Source: Rhabditophanes sp. KR3021
Taxonomy: Eukaryota; Nematoda; Chromadorea; Rhabditida; Alloionematidae
Reading direction: 5' to 3'
DNA length: 64,000 nucleotides
NCBI GenBank assembly: GCA_963281155.1
Contig: CAUJLY010000001.1
Location: forward strand, 2,170,001 to 2,234,000
In this document: positions 1-12,473 of the stretch, piece by piece
How the letters are laid out: every line of letters begins with the position of its first letter
How positions within the stretch are numbered: the first letter of the stretch is position 1
The notes under the pieces: model-generated
Database searches by the model: none
Seen by the model: only the letters and a program-made list of their open reading frames with translations
What the model was told of the DNA's origin: nothing
Position numbers and translations under genes: made by a program

Positions 1-1
1 T

Positions 2-463
2 TATTTAACAGCATGGTCCTTCGATCCGTTTTTTAATTACCCTGAATCAAAAAAACATACTTATGGTTCTGTTTTTCATTCGGTTACAAATTTCGGAATG
101 TGCATCATTACAATTGTTCTTTACTCTCTTGTATTCTCCATTTTTATATGGAGGATTTCTCAGAAATCAAGCAATGCTACAGGTACATCAAAGGAACTTG
201 GAATTCGCTTGTTTTGTCAGTCAGCAATAATTGGAAGCATAACTGTTGCTGCAGCTGCGGCGTATGTCGTAATGCAGTACGTTGCCGTACCGTTATGGTT
301 TGTTCAAGCAGCGTCCTTCGGGTGGATAATAATTCATGGGGGGTTCGGAGTTGTGTATTTGTTTCTGAATAACACATTGAAGAAAACAATTCGAAATTGG
401 TTTAGAAGTAAAACATCTAAAATTAGAATTACGAAACCATCAACGATTCATTTCATACCTTAA
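2..463 (+). CDS. Serpentine receptor class T (Srt)-like chemoreceptor, 3' end only
   Basis: The frame is open from base 2 to the TAA at 461-463, so this is the C-terminal part (about 153 residues) of a gene whose start lies left of the window. The visible protein begins YLTAWSFDPFFNYPES, the extracellular 'W.FDPF' loop typical of Srt receptors, followed by a membrane segment (MCIITIVLYSLVFSIFIW), a short cytoplasmic loop, another (SIIGSITVAAAAAYVVMQY region) and a last one ending in YLFLNNTLKKTIRNW. That ending matches the 'IYL.LNK.I+' end of the intact receptor at 58663-59625. Srt proteins are seven-helix chemoreceptors of nematode sensory neurons. No intron is needed in the visible part. 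The family call rests on remembered motifs and could shift to a related serpentine class. Confidence 0.72.
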   Translation, partial: YLTAWSFDPFFNYPESKKHTYGSVFHSVTNFGMCIITIVLYSLVFSIFIWRISQKSSNATGTSKELGIRLFCQSAIIGSITVAAAAAYVVMQYVAVPLWFVQAASFGWIIIHGGFGVVYLFLNNTLKKTIRNWFRSKTSKIRITKPSTIHFIP

Positions 464-1571
464 TTCATTTGTTTCACACCAAGAGTCATTTCTATTATTC
501 ACATTTACTCACCCAAAACAACCATGAGTTTTACCTAATGTGCATAAAAATTTATTCGCATCAAGTTCATCATCACACATTAATTGAAATTCACACATAT
601 TTACGTCTCACTAAATAAATTTAAAATGGTTATTTCTACTTTATTTTATAATTTAAAAAAAATAAACTTAAAAAGCTTTCATCCCACGTTTCCTTAACAA
701 ACATCTCATGGTACAAAGATCTATAATACCTACAACATGCTATAGAAATATTCATGAATGCCTTATCGTCATTATCCGAATTAATTTTTGTTCACAGCTC
801 CTCTGGATATAGTTGCTGGTTACCTTGTTTTGCAGTTTCAATTAATATTGTTGTGTAGTCAACATTAGGACCCGTCAAACTCTGCAAAATATAAAACTGT
901 TTACTAGTGTTGCTTTTCATCCATATAAATAGTTTGTGGCTCAAGTTCATCCAAAATCAAGGAAATACTTTGAGAGTCGAATCACAAATTACGCAGTCTT
1001 TGACTATTTTTTTTACATGCATTGTCCTTTTTCATCTTTCTGTGGGGAAATTAACAAAAAAACAAAGGGATTTCTCCCACGTCACCATCTCTTGGTATTA
1101 GATTATTTTTATAAAGTTTTAGACTCAATGACGCGTTTGGCTTAAGAAATACTTTTTGTTCATTTGTGGTTCATTTTCAGGGGAGATATGGTTTGGCAAG
1201 TGTTTATACACCTTGGAACAATTCTTGATACAAGACTTTCAAAATAAATATGAAAACATGGACAAAACAAAGTACAACTATCAAGGGTAAGAATGACGAA
1301 GCTTCAACAAACGTCTCACAAAATAAGTGCTATAATAACGATATATTGTGTTTCATGATATAATTTTAAGACAACTTGTTTTCATAATTGCATATACTTA
1401 TTACATTAATAAAAGATGTCTAGTTCAAGACTTTTTCAATCATAAATACAAATATTGCAAGCTTTCGTTTTAATGGTTCCTAGTTTTGTTTATATCTTGA
1501 CCCATTTTTCTTGGTATTTAAGGAGTTCGTTCCTCACATTTATCATCAATTCATTCATCCTTACTACAACA
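464..1571. other. Intergenic, no gene seen
   Basis: AT-rich sequence with only short overlapping open frames (around 907-1145) that lack homology or splice support. It contains the 3' flank of the receptor and, at its right end, the promoter of the gene at 1572. Confidence 0.6.
1515..1522 (+). promoter_or_regulatory. Probable TATA box (TATTTAAG)
   Basis: TATTTAAG lies about 57 bases before the ATG at 1572, and a TCATTCATCC-like start region lies about 30 bases downstream of it. It argues against the longer open frame that begins at 1455, because translation from there would start upstream of the TATA box. Confidence 0.5.
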
Positions 1572-2378
1572 ATGGTTGGAACTTCTATTGCCCTCTGTGC
1601 TTCCCTCCTCGTTTCATCAGCTTTGGCTGGATATCTTCCCCATGGTGGAAATTCTGCTTATTCAAAAGGTGGAGCTGATGCCTTTTCAGCTTACGGAGAT
1701 GCTAATGGCGGGCATGTTTCAGGATATGGTGGTGCCGGAAGCGGTAATGCTTTCAACACAAACTCTGGATTTGGAGTGAATGCTGCTGAGAAATCAGCTG
1801 TAGCCGCAGCCGATGCCGCTAAAGCCGCTGGTTCTCAAGCTGCTTCATCAGCCACTTCCTCTGGCGCTGCTCATACTGATGCCACTTCCAAATTCGGAAA
1901 AGATGCTAAGGCTAAAACCTTTGGATTCTTCGACTACAAATACCTTCAGCCACAATACCACGTTGAACAATTTTACACCGATGAAAAAGAAGGTTCTCGT
2001 TACGGAGCAGATGCTCACAATGCCGCCAAATCCGATTCAGCTGAGGGGCAACACGGAGCCAATGGATTCGACAAATTCGCCACAGACTCGAATGCCCACA
2101 AGCAAAACGCAGCTGCCTTCTCTGATGGAGCTTCAGACAAGTACAATCACGGCCAAGAATCCAACAACGGGTTCAATAATGCCGCTCGCCAAAACTACAA
2201 CAATGGTCATGCCAAACAGGGAGCTGAATACGGAAGCAATTCCTTCTCTGCTCCGTCCTACCAAGCTAATCCATGGGGATCATCAAACTATGGGGCCCAA
2301 CCTCAAAACCCAGGATGGAGTTACGGAAACAATGGCAACCACTACGGAGCTGGTCCAAAACATGGTGCCGAATGGTAA
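1572..2378 (+). CDS. Secreted Gly/Ala/Asn/Tyr-rich low-complexity protein
   Basis: A single exon of 268 residues. The start at 1572 gives a clean signal peptide ([20 protein letters not shown]); the same frame is open 117 nt further upstream but that part precedes the TATA box. The mature part has an Ala-rich middle (about residues 70-110, [17 protein letters not shown]), a conserved-looking island [19 protein letters not shown], then stretches of GA-D-A and N/G/Y-rich sequence ending KHGAEW. There are no cysteines after the signal peptide, so it is not a disulfide-rich effector. The composition resembles extracellular structural proteins (cuticle, eggshell, secretion), but I do not recognise the family. 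Codon use here is noticeably more GC-rich than in neighbouring genes, which would fit high expression. Two AATAAA-type signals lie at and just after the stop. Confidence 0.75.
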   Translation: MVGTSIALCASLLVSSALAGYLPHGGNSAYSKGGADAFSAYGDANGGHVSGYGGAGSGNAFNTNSGFGVNAAEKSAVAAADAAKAAGSQAASSATSSGAAHTDATSKFGKDAKAKTFGFFDYKYLQPQYHVEQFYTDEKEGSRYGADAHNAAKSDSAEGQHGANGFDKFATDSNAHKQNAAAFSDGASDKYNHGQESNNGFNNAARQNYNNGHAKQGAEYGSNSFSAPSYQANPWGSSNYGAQPQNPGWSYGNNGNHYGAGPKHGAEW

Positions 2379-2393
2379 ATAAAAAGGCTATAA

Positions 2394-2399
2394 AATAAA
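2394..2399 (+). terminator. Poly(A) signal AATAAA
   Basis: AATAAA 16 bases after the stop codon of the gene at 1572-2378. A second AATAAA (2378-2383) overlaps the stop codon, so the 3' UTR would be very short. Confidence 0.5.
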
Positions 2400-4527
2400 T
2401 TGTACCATCATTTCTTTCTTCTCTAAGTAAAAAAGTTTCGATATTTTATTGGGTTGCCATTGACTTGACAAATGTAAGCGTATTAAGCTGTCACAGATTA
2501 AATTGCATGCTAAATCAAAGTAGCGGCTTTTCTTTTAATTTGATTGTATTTATGTGATGTGTCTAAAAAAGACATTACAATTGTGGCAGCAAATTGTTGC
2601 AACCAAAAAAGCTGAACAAAGGTGAGAATACATTTTTGTTCGATTTGAATGAAGGTTAACAAAGATAGATAGGTGTTATTTGTCCTTTCTCATTTTTTAT
2701 TGTATGCAAATTAATTTTTAACATTAATGATAATTGCTTTTACCAAAAGATATCTTCTTCTCAATGCAAGGTGTTAGATTTGCCCTTTATTTGAGGATAA
2801 TGTAATATTTACATCTGAATAGATTGTCTTTAGAACTAATATATTTATTCGAATTTGGGGTGCAAAAATATGCAGTTAAAATATATAATTATTTTGATTT
2901 ATAAAAAGCACTTTACCAGATATTAAAAAATTCATTAACATATATAGTCTATCGAATTGTACTCAAATATCCCTTTCTTGTTTGTCTGTTTTATTGGTGT
3001 TGATCTTGATATAATACAACATCACTCACTCTAATAAATGAGTGTCTCATATTGTCAACGGCCATGTTTTGAATAAAAATTGATGGAGGTTATTTATGAG
3101 CTTTTGAAGCTATTTGTAACTCTGACAATTTCGACATCTTAAACAATATAGACATATGCATATCTTTAATTAATTCACTTCTTTCCTATCTACTTAATTG
3201 ATCATTTTTACTAATATTCCCAATTCACAAAATTAATTTCTAGACATAAATCATCTTTAATACAGAATATAATACCACAAATACGTTAACCAAGATATAT
3301 CCTAAAAATATGTAAAAGTTCATATAAATGTATCAAAAATATATGAATTACATTAAATTACACCAACTCACATCCAAAAATATGTAAAAGTTCACACAAA
3401 TATTTCAAAAATACCAAAGGCACACCCTACTTATCAATTCTATTGTCCTCAATTTATTCCTTAATTATACTTTTAAATGTGATATATAGAAATCTATAAA
3501 ACATTAAAAACATATTAATGGCATGTGTTATTATATCGAAATGTTACAACAAAAGAATTTTAATCCCTCTCTATTATTTGGTTCCGTTACGAAATTGGAA
3601 AGTTATTATATTATTTAATCACATCAAATTATCTCAATATTTACGGAAGGTCTAAGCTTGTCGTCACCTTTTGATAGATTTGTGTAATTTATAGTTAACA
3701 GGTAACGGTTCCGACAAACCAATCTGTCTCCCTTTGATAAGAATATAATGAACTTGTCAAAAATAAATTTTATTAATATATAATAGAAATGAATATAATT
3801 GTTGAGTATGGTGCCGTTAAGGTGATTTTATAATTACACACAGTCCTTTTGCACATTTCCCTTTGAACTTTGAATTAAACTTAGATTTTGACTTAAACTA
3901 AAAGATACAGTTTCCATGTACAGCTTAATTTTAATATTTATTTGGTGTCACAAATTATATCCTAAACCCCTAAATCCATCAAGTTCATCAAAAATTGGTG
4001 ACTTTTAAAGCTCCATGACAAAATTTCCTAATTACATTTCTTTTATGTAAAAAAGGAGTAAGGCGTGTCTTTTGTCTCAAACTTTTCCTTTTAGATGTAT
4101 ATAAATAAATATATGTACATACTTTGACGAACCCAATCGTCCCTTATATATACAAAACCCACTACCCATTTTTGTCTTGATATACTCAAAATGTAGTTCC
4201 CAACTTTAGGACCTTTTAAAGCTTTGTTTAAAGGCTGCAAAAAGAAAGATATCTATATAGTATTTTCATGTGCTTATATTGTCTATTTATTTATTCTAAA
4301 GTCCTTCATTTAAAATAGTTATATGAATTAATGTGAAACTATGACAATACTAATAAAATGCACAATCTTTTGAAGATACATATGTTTAAACAGATTAGCC
4401 ACTATTTAAATATGGACGAATTTTTGACGGGTCATTTTATTTCTGTAATTGTTGATAACATTTGTAATTCATTTAATTTTAGGCTTGAATGTTAAGACCA
4501 TAATTTGAAAAGGAACCAAATCAAAAA
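2400..4527. other. Intergenic, no gene seen
   Basis: About 2.1 kb of AT-rich DNA without a credible coding frame. It holds an imperfect direct repeat at 3299-3415 (listed separately) and, at its end, the upstream region of the EMI/EGF gene. No clear TATA box precedes the ATG at 4528. Confidence 0.6.
3299..3415. repeat. Imperfect direct repeat, two copies about 72 bp apart
   Basis: The core AAAAATATGTAAAAGTTCA occurs at about 3305 and again at about 3377, each followed by a TATCAAAAATA-like tail. It is a short local duplication in otherwise featureless AT-rich DNA. Confidence 0.5.
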
Positions 4528-7500
4528 ATGAAAGGTGTGAGCTGTGTCTTTTTATTATTTTTTGGATTAGCAACCCTTTTATCTGATCAGGGTAATTGCA
4601 TCGAAATTTCACTTCAAACGAAACAATTGAGGGAAGGAGAGTAAGTTTGGTAATAAAAGTAGGCTATTAAAATCTAATTTGCCCATCACATAGATGACTA
4701 ATTGGCAGTCTGATTTATGGATACTAGTTTTAATTTAATGAATTTGTTTTAATTTGACGAATTTAATATTTGTTTTAATCTAGCTGAATACATATTTAGT
4801 ACTTGTCAAATCTTGAGTAGTATGTGAATTTTCACAATAGCTGTAAAATACAACGATTTAGGGCCCGCTTCATCATATTATTTAAGACTGTATTTAGCAG
4901 GATATACTTAAATAGTTATTTAGGTCTCCCAAAAGATTATTCACAACAGGTAGCTTTCCATATTACCCAACCATCAAAGTACCCATAAACTCACCATGAA
5001 ACAGCGATCCTTCTTATCTTTGACTCCCACAGCCTTTCTAACTTTAATGTAACATTAATATAAGTTTAATATGATGTTTTGAAGTCTTACTGACTCAAAT
5101 TACCAAACGATTAAACTTGCCACATATGCCTTTGTGTACATTTAATGATAAGACATTGATAAAAAAGATTAAAGCCTTTGATATCAATTTACAAAAAGGT
5201 ACAAACGGAAAACATGCTTTTGACATTATTTAAATCCCCAGATTAATTGAAGATTTAAGAAGATAATTGAAACTAAACACGCTTCTCCGATAATTGATAA
5301 TCATATTTTTTGTAGACCTCATGTTTGTCCATTCGAAGAAGAAGAAACAGTTATAATCAGAGAACCATGTACTAAAACATACACCAAATTTATTAGAAGA
5401 CGAAAACCAAATTGCAATGGGCCAAAAGTCAGTTGTGTTGTGAAGGTGCCGAAGTAAGTTGATATACAACACCTTGTGATTATGTAATTTGACGATTAAA
5501 GCATGCGTAATAAGAAGGATTTATTAAAGATCAAGTGCCGCTTATTAATTAAATTACTATTTTTAGGACCGTTCACTACCAGCAATACAAGAATGTTAAT
5601 CGAACCAGAAGACATACCGTGAATAAGTGCTGCGATGGTTGGATTCAAAGAGAAGGCCATGATGGATGCGTGCGACGTATGTTTTGTAATTTATTAATTT
5701 ACTGATAACAATCAAACTAAGCAAATAAATAAATAACTAAACAGAGGCACCATGTGCACTGTCGACCAAATTTAGTTGTAATTTATTAGGCCTTCTTGTT
5801 AGTAACTTATTTGATCTTAGATTAGCACTTTCCATTTAATAAGACCCTTGACCAGTAATAAAAAAGTTTATCTTTCCACATTAATTACTTAAATTGCAGC
5901 CGACTGTTCATCGAATTTGTGTCATAATGGTGGAACTTGCATCGAGGGACATGAATTGGCAAATCAAAAAGAACCTGAGCAACTGTGTTATTGCTTGAAT
6001 GGGTTCACGGGCAGTCGTTGTCAATATGGTTTGTTTTTTGGAGAGGGTATTTGATAAAAAGTATGTTGATTTAGATGTAAATGAGTGCCTTGCAAATAAT
6101 GGTGGCTGTCACCATGAATGTGTGAATGTGATTGGGAGTTTTTATTGTAGATGTCATGCAGGCTTTCAATTAGGGCATGAAAATAGATGCACAGGTATTA
6201 TATCATAATTTAATTATTTTTAAAACTAATTATCTAGACATCAACGAATGTTTAATCGAAAACGGAGGTTGTGGTGCTGAGCAATTTTGCCGGAATAGCA
6301 TTGGCGGTTTTAAATGCGAGTGCCCTGGCCACAAGCAACTTTCCTTGGACGGTCGTAGTTGCGTGGGTAAGTTCAAATCTAAATTTACTTTCATTATTAA
6401 CCCTCTGTTTGTTCAAATGGTAATTGACAAAGGTTTCAAGTATTCTGATATCTTCTACACTCTGATCTTGTCCCTATTTTGTTATTTCCTTTAGTTGAGG
6501 AGTAGTAGTATATTAAGTTGCAAAACACTACAGAGCTAAGATAAATGTCTTAAAATGGACATTGTTTCCATTTATTGTCGTTATTAAGTGTATACTTTAA
6601 TTTGTTTGTTTGGGGGCAAGATGAGATTAGTTTTGAGAGTTCAATAAATGTTTATTAAAAAATGATGATAATAATAATTGTAGATAAGAACACCTGCTCC
6701 GTTTTAAATGGAGGATGTTCACAGATTTGTGAAGAAAAGATGAATAGATTTTATCGGTGTCGATGCAAGGCCGGATTTAAGTTGTCAGATGACAAACGGA
6801 CATGCTATGGTAAGTTAATTATGGCTTTTGTAGTAATTATGCAATAAAAAACGACTAAAAATGAGTATCTAAAGAGTCGTTTTTTGGCAGCTGGCTAATT
6901 GGATTAAATTATGCATTTGGCTATTCAATTAATTTATGTATTTGGTTGTTGAATTAAACAATCTTTTCCGTAATTGAATTAAAGGAAGTTTTTTGTTGCT
7001 GGATTAAATTAAGTATTCGTTATTAATTTAATTCATTTTAGCCAAAGATCCCTGCGACGAAAACAATGGAAATTGCGACCATTACTGCCGAAATGACAAT
7101 TCCCGAGCCGTCTGCGAATGCTTCGTCGGATACGACCTCGCCAACGATCAACTTAGCTGCGTACCAAAAATAAATCCTTGTTCAATCAGCAACGGAAACT
7201 GCCAACACTTATGTATTGAACAACTGGATGGTCAGGCAATTTGCGAATGTCACGACGGCTTCAATCTACTGCCCGATGGCAAATCATGTAAAGGTAATTT
7301 TGAGGAAAACAACAATGCTTATACCTACCATCCTCCTAATCCTGTCCCTTCCGCTAACACCAATTATGATTACTTAAATGAAAATTTAATTAATTGCTTC
7401 GAACCTGAAGAAGGTTCTTGTCACAGTCTATGTATGAACGCTAACACTAAAGAAGTCGTCTGTAGATGCAATCAATTTTATGCTTTAAATCCGTGGAATC

Positions 7501-10500
7501 GGCATGTCTGTGATGGTATATAGCTTTTGTGTTTTGTGTTTTAAATACTTTTTGTTAATGACTTTATGGTTTTATTTGTTTTCATTTGTTTTTGTCTTCA
7601 ATTATTTAAAAAATGATTTTTCAGATATAAATGAGTGCAAGCAAAATAACGGAGGTTGTGAACAGTCGTGTCACAATCTCATCGGAGCTCCTCACAAGTG
7701 TTCATGTAGAAAAGGCTTAACTTTAACTTCAAATAACAAAAACTGCACTGATATCAACGAATGTGAAGATGGAAATAATGGAGGATGTAGCCAAATTTGC
7801 TTGAACACTGATTCCTCTTATGCATGCAACTGCGAGTCAGGGTTTGAACTAAGCGAAGACGGCCACACCTGTTTTGACATCAACGAATGTCATATTAATA
7901 ATGGCGGATGTGCTCAGATCTGCACAAATACCCAAGGTTCCTTCAAATGCGAATGTATAAAAAATTATTCATTGAGTGATGATGATAAGCGTTCTTGTTA
8001 TGGTAAGTAAAAAAGTTAAATCAAGTTTTGTTAATTAAATTTAGCTAGTTTTAACTCAGCAAATGAAAAGACACAAAGTGAGTTTGTATGTATATTTGTT
8101 ATTTTGCATGTTTCTGCTCGATACAAATTTCCTCCGCTTACGCTTTTGTCTGAAGTTATAATTATGTGTCCTTGTCAAATTTATTTTTTATATTTAGATT
8201 CCTTGACTTTGACTCTTCCTCAACGAACATCTGTCCTTCAAGATGATGATGAAGAGGATAAACCTAACAATTACTACGAACTCCTTGGCAAAGGAAATTA
8301 TGCTGAAGGTGTTAAGAGTTTGCATGTTGAAGATATTGTTGCCTATAAATTGCAAAGCTTTGATAGTGTAAAGAGTGTGTTTGTTGATTTTGCATGTTGT
8401 TGTTATATTTGATTTAATTTTGTAGGTTGTCCTAAATGTCTTAATGGAGGCAAGTGTACAAATGGCAAAGATGGCCAAAAATTATGTGCTTGTGAACCTG
8501 GATTCATTGGAGCCCTTTGTGATTCAATTTGTCCCGAAGGAACTTTTTCACAAGGATGTGAAAAGGTTTGTGATTGTTTAGGGAGTCCTTGTGATCACAT
8601 TAATGGAGAATGCTCCTATAAAAACAATAGTTGCGAACAAGGCTATTGGGGTCACAATTGTAACAAAAAATGTAGTTGCGGAGATTCAGGGGGAATGTTC
8701 GGAATTCTGTTTAGCCAGGCAAATGAATGTGATGCATTGACTGGAAATTGTAAATGTTTAGAAAGTGGAACTGTCTGTAAAAATGGAGCTAAATGCCCAT
8801 CAGGAAAAGCATGTGAATGTGAACCTGGATGGAGAGGAAAAGATTGTTCTAAAAAATGTTTGAGTGGATTTTATGGGGAGAACTGCTCGAAGTCTTGTCA
8901 ATGTTCTGAAAGCCAAGAATCTGGAGTTGTTAAATTATCTGCATGCGACCATATTTCTGGGGAATGCTTAGTTTGCAAAGACGGATTTACATCTGCCGAT
9001 TGTTCTAAAGAATGCCCGGAAAATAGATGGGGACCTGGATGTTCGGAGATTTGTACTTGCGAACATGGTAAGTTAATACTTATTGTTGGTTTTTAAAATG
9101 TTTGATTGCTCAGGCGAATGTAACAAAATCGACGGCAGTTGTGGTGAATGTGAATCTGGGTGGATGGGAAGAAATTGCAGCATTCCGTGTGGAGCTAATA
9201 GGTTTGGCCCAGGATGCCTCAATCACTGCACATGCATAAATAATTCCACTTGTAATTCTGTGACTGGGGATTGTGAATGCTTAGCAGGCTTTACAGGAGA
9301 AAATAATTGTGAATCTGTTTGTCCTTTCGGAACCTATTCAAAGGACTGTCAAAAGTTTTGTGAATGTGAAAATGGAGCTCCTTGTGATGCCATAACGGGC
9401 GAATGCCAATGCTTAGCAGGCTTTACTGGTGTCAACTGTCAAAAATCATGTTCTGAAAATCACTTTGGCCCTAATTGCTCAAGTGTATGTCATTGCGAGC
9501 ACGGAACTTGTGATTCTGCAACAGGATTTTGTTTCTGTGAAGCTGGTTACAGAGGAAAGCGCTGCAACAAAAAATGTATTGAAGGGTATTTTGGAGATAA
9601 CTGTTCCAAGCCTTGCCAATGCACTAACTCAAACGGATGCGACCATATTACTGGGGAATGTAGTTGCAAAAAAGGATATATGAATCCATCCTGTACGGAT
9701 TTTTGTCCCCCCAATTATTATGGTCTAGGGTGCAGCTCTGAATGTCATTGCGGACCTAATACTGATTGCGATCCAATTAATGGTCGTTGTTTCTGTAAAA
9801 GTGGTTATCTTGGGGTGAATTGCACGACAGGATGCTCATTTAATAAATTTGGAGACTGCTCTCATACTTGTTCATGCGAAAACGGTGGAGTTTGCGATAA
9901 AAGCAATGGAGGTAAATATATTTTCAACTGTCTAATATCTTCAATTATTTAATGTATTTATTTAATATCTTTATTCAGCATCTCTATTTAATGTCCCTAT
10001 TTAATGTCTTTATTTAATGATTCATTTACAGCTTGTGAATGTCTGCCAGGATACTTTGGAGAACGCTGTCAGTTAAAATGCCCCAAATCCATGTACGGCA
10101 GAGATTGTAAGCAAGTATGCAAATGTCAGAACAATGGCGTTTGCGATAACGTAACTGGGCAATGTTTGTGCTTGGCTGGATTTACTGGAATTAATTGTGA
10201 AAATTCATGTTCACCAAATCGTTGGGGTATAGGATGTAAGGAAAAATGTGAATGCCAAAATGGAAGTTCATGCAATAAAGAAGATGGGACGTGCACTTGC
10301 TTGCCAGGTATTGATCTCTCGCTTAATTAATAATTATTTTTCTGATTTTAGGTAAATTAAACTATTAAAAAGAAATGACATTAGAAGATGCTTTGATAAA
10401 AAGTTGATTAAGATCCAATTCACTGATTCTTTTAACAATATTGGGATGTTTAAGATACATCACTTGATTTGACTGTCCTGCATCATCCACATTAGTTAGT

Positions 10501-11534
10501 TCACGTCGCATATCGAAATGATAGAGTACTCCAAGCCAAGTGCTTGATTTATGTGGAGATCATCAAGGTGGATGGCAATTACTTCTCTTTTGTCTTTCCA
10601 AATAGCTCTGCATCGTTTCTTTTTTGGATCCAGCGGAATAAAACGTTTCATGTCTTGTCTAGTTCTGTAGGCATGCCAGAAACTCCGACGTAAAATATTA
10701 ACTTTTTGAAACCAACAAAAGAAAGTTGATCCAATTTTACACCAGTTGGAACGTCCAATAAGATGTACGTGGATTGCTTCCCATTTGACGTCTTGCGATC
10801 AGTAGCTTTTTCCAGTTTCTCCATTAACTTAATCGAGGCAATTAAACGAGCATGTGTAGTAGCGAAGCAATTAAAAATTAGAATGTTGTGTGGTTTAAAT
10901 TGCCATATTCAATAAAAAATGCACAACTTATTTAATCCGTTCTTTTCCAGGCTTTAAAAATCGTTTTTGCTCTGAAGTTTGCTCCGAAGGAACTTATTCA
11001 TTTGATTGCAGTTTGAATTGCGAATGTTCAGCAGGGTCTACGTGTGACAATGTATCTGGATGTTGTTCATGCAAGCCAGGCACATATGGTGTCCGTTGTC
11101 AATTTAAGTGTCCGGAGTTATTTTTCGGATGGTATTGTTCTCAACCATGTAATTGCAATGGAGCCTCGTGCAATAGTGTGACCGGGGAATGCTTTTGTCC
11201 TCCCGGAACTACGGGAACCACTTGTGAGACAAGTTGCAGTAAAGATTCATACGGTCCAAATTGTGAATTAAAATGCGACTGTGATCATGGATGTGATTTA
11301 ATCAGTGGCGAATGTAATTCCCCGCTGGGATTTTATATTAATGGTTCTAAATGTAAACCAGGAAGATTTGGACAAAACTGCAAAGAGTACTGTGAATGTT
11401 TCAACGGAGCCACCTGCGATTCAGTAACAGGAAAATGCAGTTGTGCCAAAAATTGGTTGGGACCAACATGTCAAATAGAAATTGCAGATCCAGATAGTAA
11501 AGCTAGTCGTGGAGATTTACCCGAGATCTTTTAA
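4528..11534 (+). CDS. Secreted EMI-domain multi-EGF protein (MEGF6-like), 14 exons
   Basis: Exons: 4528-4640, 5316-5453, 5567-5676, 5900-6028, 6075-6194, 6238-6366, 6684-6809, 7042-7515, 7625-8002, 8198-8374, 8426-9067, 9114-9911, 10032-10307, 10951-11534, giving about 1,397 residues. Splice phases agree throughout. Order: signal peptide ([19 protein letters not shown]); EMI domain (HVCPFEEEE ... CCDGW) over exons 2-3; one classical EGF; nine EGF/cEGF repeats, several with the calcium-binding D-I-N-E-C start; an acidic linker (exon 10, [10 protein letters not shown]); then about 15 CED-1/SREC/laminin-type EGF repeats (C.CENGA.CD..TG.C.CLAGFTG..C). The tail ([10 protein letters not shown]...) has no membrane helix, so it looks secreted, unlike CED-1/Draper/MEGF10. 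Introns from exon 3 on are nearly all phase 1 and often fall between EGF repeats, the usual shuffling pattern. The donor of exon 10 (8374) is the least certain. A role in matrix or cell-surface adhesion is inferred from the family only. Confidence 0.85.
9945..10022 (+). repeat. Short tandem repeat in an intron (TATTTAATGTCTTTA-like unit)
   Basis: The 72-120-nt intron between exons 12 and 13 of the EGF gene is largely five or so degenerate copies of a 12-20-base unit, T(A)TTTAATGT(C)(T/C). It carries no other signal than the terminal acceptor TTACAG. Confidence 0.55.
10372..10905 (-). pseudogene. Decayed GIY-YIG nuclease fragment (LEM-3/ANKLE1-like), nested in intron 13 of the EGF gene
   Basis: Read on the minus strand, this intron segment translates in pieces to a recognisable GIY-YIG arrangement. 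First comes [17 protein letters not shown] followed by [11 protein letters not shown], matching the 'YLLLDP...IFYVGKG' entry of the LEM-3/ANKLE1 nuclease. After a frame change comes [14 protein letters not shown] and [13 protein letters not shown] (the R...IW...V.. helix-strand part). After a stop and another frame change come the remnants of the 'AIG...LTN...G' motif (LTNVDDAG). At least two frame changes and one stop break it, so it is a relic. It explains why this intron (10308-10950, 643 nt) is far longer than its neighbours. The family assignment is by eye and moderate. Confidence 0.5.
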
Positions 11535-12473
11535 GTATTTTAAGCCCTGTGTCAGTATATTTTAATAACAGTAATTATGTAAAATAAATATCCTTTTATC
11601 TAACAACACATTTGTGTAAAAATGTTGCATCAATTTAATATGATTGATCAGATGTCAAATCAAATGTTATGCACATGTACCAAGACTTGAAGATTATAAT
11701 TACAATTCCAGTTATTTAAGAATCTTAAAATATTAAAAATGGACTGTTGATTAATGTCTGGATTCATCTCACCAAGTTTCTTAACAATTTTTGATATAAA
11801 ATGTGTGGCAAGCCGTTCTCTTTTCCAAACAGTAGATATAATGAACGGAGAAAACATCCGAAAATACATCACGCATTTGCCACAAGATTCAAAATCCTTT
11901 AGCAAATATGGCTTTGATTTTCTAGAAAAGGATTCTTCTAGATATATTGATATATCAATTATAAGGATGTTCGCGATTCGGAAGCTTATTTGGAATTAAT
12001 TAAACCTAAATCCATCGTCCGAAATTATGACAATTATATCAACTAAATATAATAAGCTATAGAAAGTCATGTGATATAAAGTACAAGTTCATTTTGCAGT
12101 TGTCGTTGGTGAATTGTTTATAAAGCAATGAAATTGAAGCTTATTTGATGCGGATTCAACTGTTCTTATTTCATCCTTATCTATGGCAATAAGTATTAGC
12201 TGCGCCTTCTCTGTCGCTCTTTAAAACTTTGTACAAAACTCCATTTAAGCTTATTTTACCACCACCATACCTTTCTCATTAAGAGCTTTAGATTTATTGG
12301 TAAACGAAAATTTCATGAAGATTTAAAAAACATCAAATTTTACCTATAAAAGCATTATAATAAAATTGTTTTTAATGTTTTTAGATCAACAATAAGTATG
12401 AGCCATTATATCAAAAAATAAGAGATAAACACCTTTGAAATTGCTTTTATTAAAGAAATAAATTATAGTATTA
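11535..12473. other. Intergenic between convergent genes, no gene seen
   Basis: Holds the 3' ends of the EGF gene (AATAAA near 11583) and of the ABCG gene. Overlapping 81-residue open frames on both strands (11660-11905 and 11754-11999) have no signal peptide, helix pattern or splice context that I can recognise. Confidence 0.55.

Noticed and set aside
1455..1571. In-frame upstream extension of the Gly/Ala-rich protein (307 residues)
   Set aside because: It begins without an ATG, runs through the TATA box and would hide the signal peptide.
11660..11999. Two overlapping 81-residue open frames between the EGF and ABCG genes
   Set aside because: No homology, signal or splice sites, and the two strands mirror each other in the same stretch.
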